A stretch of DNA of 64,000 nt from positions 62,001-126,000 of the forward strand of contig CADCXA010000029.1 of assembly GCA_902806565.1 (NCBI GenBank), read 5' to 3'. This DNA is from Hypoxylon rubiginosum. Its lineage: Eukaryota; Ascomycota; Sordariomycetes; Xylariales; Hypoxylaceae. The notes beneath the pieces are model-generated. The model saw only the letters and a list, made by a program, of their open reading frames with translations, made no database searches and had not been told where the DNA came from. Below are positions 61,362-64,000 of the stretch, piece by piece. The position numbers were made by a program, and so were the translations under genes. Each line of letters opens with the position of its first letter. Position 1 is the stretch's first letter.

Positions 61362-64000
61362 CTATGTGATTCCCACATAGTACCTCCTCCAAGGGTCCAT
61401 ATCTCCAGGTTTTTGTTTTCTAGATTCTACATTGGAAATCTCCTCTAGGAGCCGCCAGTCATAGACGCCCACCCATTCGCGATCGCCATTGCTTCTCTTT
61501 AACCCAGCTGCTTCTATCTGGCCCACGAAGGCCATGGTAGCGTCTTTACGCCTCGACTCCACGAGGCAGATCTTGCGGACTCGGAGCCTTTTCGTCGTTC
61601 GTGAAGACTCGTCTTGCCTGCATGCTGGACGTTTGGGCGTAGATGCCTGAGACCATGATCTCGGGTCGACGAAGAAATCGTTGATGCCGTGGTCCCGAAA
61701 TAGGTTGTCCGTGAGCCACGCATATTGTGCAATACAGGGTGCTAGCAGGAAAGAGCAATTGGCAAATGCGCATTTCTCGGTGAGTGAGCATTTAGGTAAG
61801 GAATGCTGAGTAGACGCATCTGTAAAGAGAGAACCTGAAGCCGGGTTGGCGATATTAGGTGTTAACTGGCAAGGACCTGTGGGCGATGAGCCACAATTAT
61901 TGTCAGTCAACGAAGGTATGACTCCAGGTGTTGAGTCCATGGGTAGTCCAGTCTGTGACTTTGAAACTTGCTCTTGCGAAGAGAAGTTTGCTTCTATCTG
62001 GCTAAGCGGTCGCCTGCTCCTCCCAGCGCTTGGTGATATGTCGGCAGATCTATTTGTTGCGCAAGATTGTGTAGAAGACGTGTCGGAAAGCTTTCGCTGC
62101 TTCCTAGTAACCGTCGCTGTGTCTGAAGTAGGCCGTTTCTGATATACGGAATTTACTAGTAATCTCCGATGAACTGCGGGAATGGTAGAACATTCTGCAA
62201 TCTCAATGGTTGGCGGCCTTAGTGGCGTTAGGGGGGCGTGCGTTGATACTTCAGTGTTCCGAGGATACAGCATAGACTCCTTTCCCTGATGACTCTCGTA
62301 ATATGGTACAGGAGATGCTCTCATCTCCAACTGGGTGCTTTCTTGCGTCATAGCATCAACAGCTATGCCTCGTGGGTCAGCCCCTTCTAATTTTGATATC
62401 CATTCACGCATCTCCTGGCTATCTTCGAGCTCTGGCGCTTCCCTCGCAGCCGACGCAAGTTCCTGAAGTTCGGTGAAACTGATCGTGTCTAAGTAGGTCC
62501 GATCATGATGAATCTTCGAGACCATCGGGAATCTCATACTCCAGAAGTTTGTGTTGGGTTCTTTTTCGAATGAGAAGCAACGCATATCGAATACCAGGGG
62601 CTCTTGGAAAACATCTGTAGGCCGCTTGTCTGTTCTCCGCCCGAAATCAAGAGTTATGGATTTGTTCTGGTCGAAAGGGACCGGAGACGGAAAACACTGA
62701 GTCATGACTGTAGATAATTCGGCTTCTGAAAGCTCAATGACATTAGTGATTATGAAGCGTGGCTTCTCAGTTTTTGCTCGTACTTTCTCCTTGTTCTCCA
62801 GACAGCCAATGAAGAAGTGAGTCCATTTGATGTTGGACCTTTTGTACTCTTTTGCTTTTGCAGCATTGTACAAGGCACCGACAACAGCAAAGTCTCCAAC
62901 GTCCCCCAAGCCTTGAAAATATTCCTTTTTCAGCTTGATATAGCAACAACTGTATGGTTTCTGGGCCCGGCTAAAGTCGAAGTAGGGTTCGTCTGGCTTC
63001 AGGACCAGACCTTCACCTCGAGAGACTATGCATGTTGCAAAGGCCTCACGTAGTTTTGATGCAGCGGATGGCCGAGAGAAGGAGATGACTTCACGCCGCA
63101 CTATCTCAGCGTAGCCCGTTCGACAACTTATAAGTTCGCTCAAGCGTCTAAAACGTTCCGAGTGTCGAACTCCTAACAGTGACTCGCCGTCAATCATGAG
63201 TACGTCAAAGTACACAATCATCAAGTGCTCATAATAGTGTGCTCTATACCGAGGAGTTAGCTGATTGTTTCGATTCCAGAAGAGACCGGTGCCTTACTGG
63301 GAGTCATGATCGGTTCCTAGAAAAGAGCCGGAGCGTGAAACATGCTTCCGGATTTTGTGGAATGGTAGAATCTTGTTGTCCTGTTCCTCTAGTTAGCCGA
63401 ACTTCCCGAAGTTACAAGAACGTCGTCACGTAATACCTTGGTACTATATACTACTAGCTCTCCTTCGAGAATACAACCATGTTTGAATGGGCAGTCTGGT
63501 GTTCCTAGTTTAAGCGAGTCCTGAATCGCTCTATTAAACTTGCTTAGTTGATGATCAATGAAAGGGTCGTGGAAAGGGGCTTACTTATGAAGGCCAGCTC
63601 GATCTTCAGTGCTATCCTTGCCGCTCTTGGAGAAGATTTGAATAGGGGAAGATGGTTTACGAAGATTGATGTGTATCTGGCAATACTCACCATCGATCTT
63701 TTGTTCGCAACTCATATCTCGCTGCCTACTCATGTCTAGACAATGCTTTATACTTCTTCCCTTGAGCCAAAATTGTCTTCCAACCTTGGTCCCGACAGAC
63801 GGCTTTAGGATACTTGTAATGGCGCTCTGGTCGTTAGGCGACTGGTGGATACGTTGCAAGAAGTCGCCAGCTACGGTAAGATCGTCTCGAACTTTCATTA
63901 CCTGGGGTAGAAGGAAATGATAATAGCGAAAGAAATGATGTTCATCGATGACTACTGGTTGGTAATTTTTCAGTACCAGTCTTGTGAACCATTTCGCGTC
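61362..64000 (-). CDS. ATP-dependent DNA ligase, 5' end outside the window
   Basis: Enzyme that seals DNA strands through a lysyl-AMP intermediate. Visible exons on the minus strand: 63585-64000, 63437-63530, 63298-63380 and 61362-63243; introns of 54-56 nt. Joined, they give 824 residues without a break. The nucleotidyltransferase motifs are present in order: motif I QKIDGE (Lys at visible residue 101 is the predicted AMP acceptor), motif III ILEGELVVYS, motif IIIa YFDVLMIDGE, motif IV GEGLVLKP and motif V YIKLKKEYF. The beginning, DAKWFTRLVLKNYQP, resembles the end of the N-terminal domain of ligase IV-like enzymes. The C-terminal 400 or so residues are Ser/Thr/Pro-rich with a Cys-containing block (KCAFANCSFLLAPCIAQYAW) but no BRCT repeat that I can see, so it is probably not the XRCC4-bound ligase IV itself. 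It is more likely a fungal-specific ligase paralogue. Confidence 0.88.

Noticed and set aside
1..64000. CRISPR arrays, bacterial operons and ribosome binding sites
   Set aside because: The gene structure is eukaryotic, with spliceosomal introns; the tandem repeats lack spacer architecture.

Overview
The window looks like nuclear DNA of a filamentous ascomycete (Pezizomycotina; Sordariomycetes is my best guess and is inference). The reasons are: spliced genes with very short introns (about 50-95 nt) that have GT...AG ends and CTAAC/CTGAC-like branch sites; fungal-specific families (LysM secreted protein, Zn2Cys6 regulator, ERG2 sterol isomerase, fungal P450, Sec2 exchange factor, Shg1 subunit); and a huge AT-rich block with the signature of repeat-induced point mutation (RIP). 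All gene models were spliced by hand and keep one open frame across their junctions.

Layout. 1-13.85 kb is a normal gene-bearing arm: a 5'-truncated protein with about six LysM modules (+), an F-box protein (-), eIF2B delta (+), a small mitochondrial protein probably of complex I (-), a Shg1-domain protein with a very long Arg/Asp/Ser tail (+), and an Ssh4/Ear1-like membrane SPRY protein with two PPxY motifs (+). 13.85-44.9 kb is a 31-kb gene desert. Its core, about 19.38-33.14 kb, is A+T-saturated (about 5-8% G+C in the lines I counted), has almost no CpA or TpG, no open frame of 60 codons, and several small tandem arrays. Palindrome-containing, GC-richer DNA lies on both sides of it. At 44.9-47.3 kb there is an eight-exon Zn2Cys6 transcription factor of the sterol-uptake-control (Upc2-like) type. 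47.3-53.0 kb is again empty. 53.0-64 kb is gene-bearing: a single-exon P450 (-), a Sec2 GEF-domain protein (-), exosome subunit CSL4 (-) divergent from ERG2 (+), and an ATP-dependent DNA ligase (-) that runs off the right edge.

Most genes are unrelated housekeeping genes: translation initiation, respiration, histone methylation, endosomal ubiquitination, exocytosis, RNA decay, sterol synthesis and DNA joining. The only thematic link is between ERG2 and the Upc2-like regulator, a family that controls ergosterol genes in yeasts; they lie about 12.6 kb apart. No tRNA, rRNA, CRISPR array or intact transposon was recognised. The most unusual feature is the RIP-saturated AT block, whose tandem repeats record the C-to-T/G-to-A mutation direction and whose borders are sharp. 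It could be a decayed transposon island or a small centromere-like heterochromatic core.
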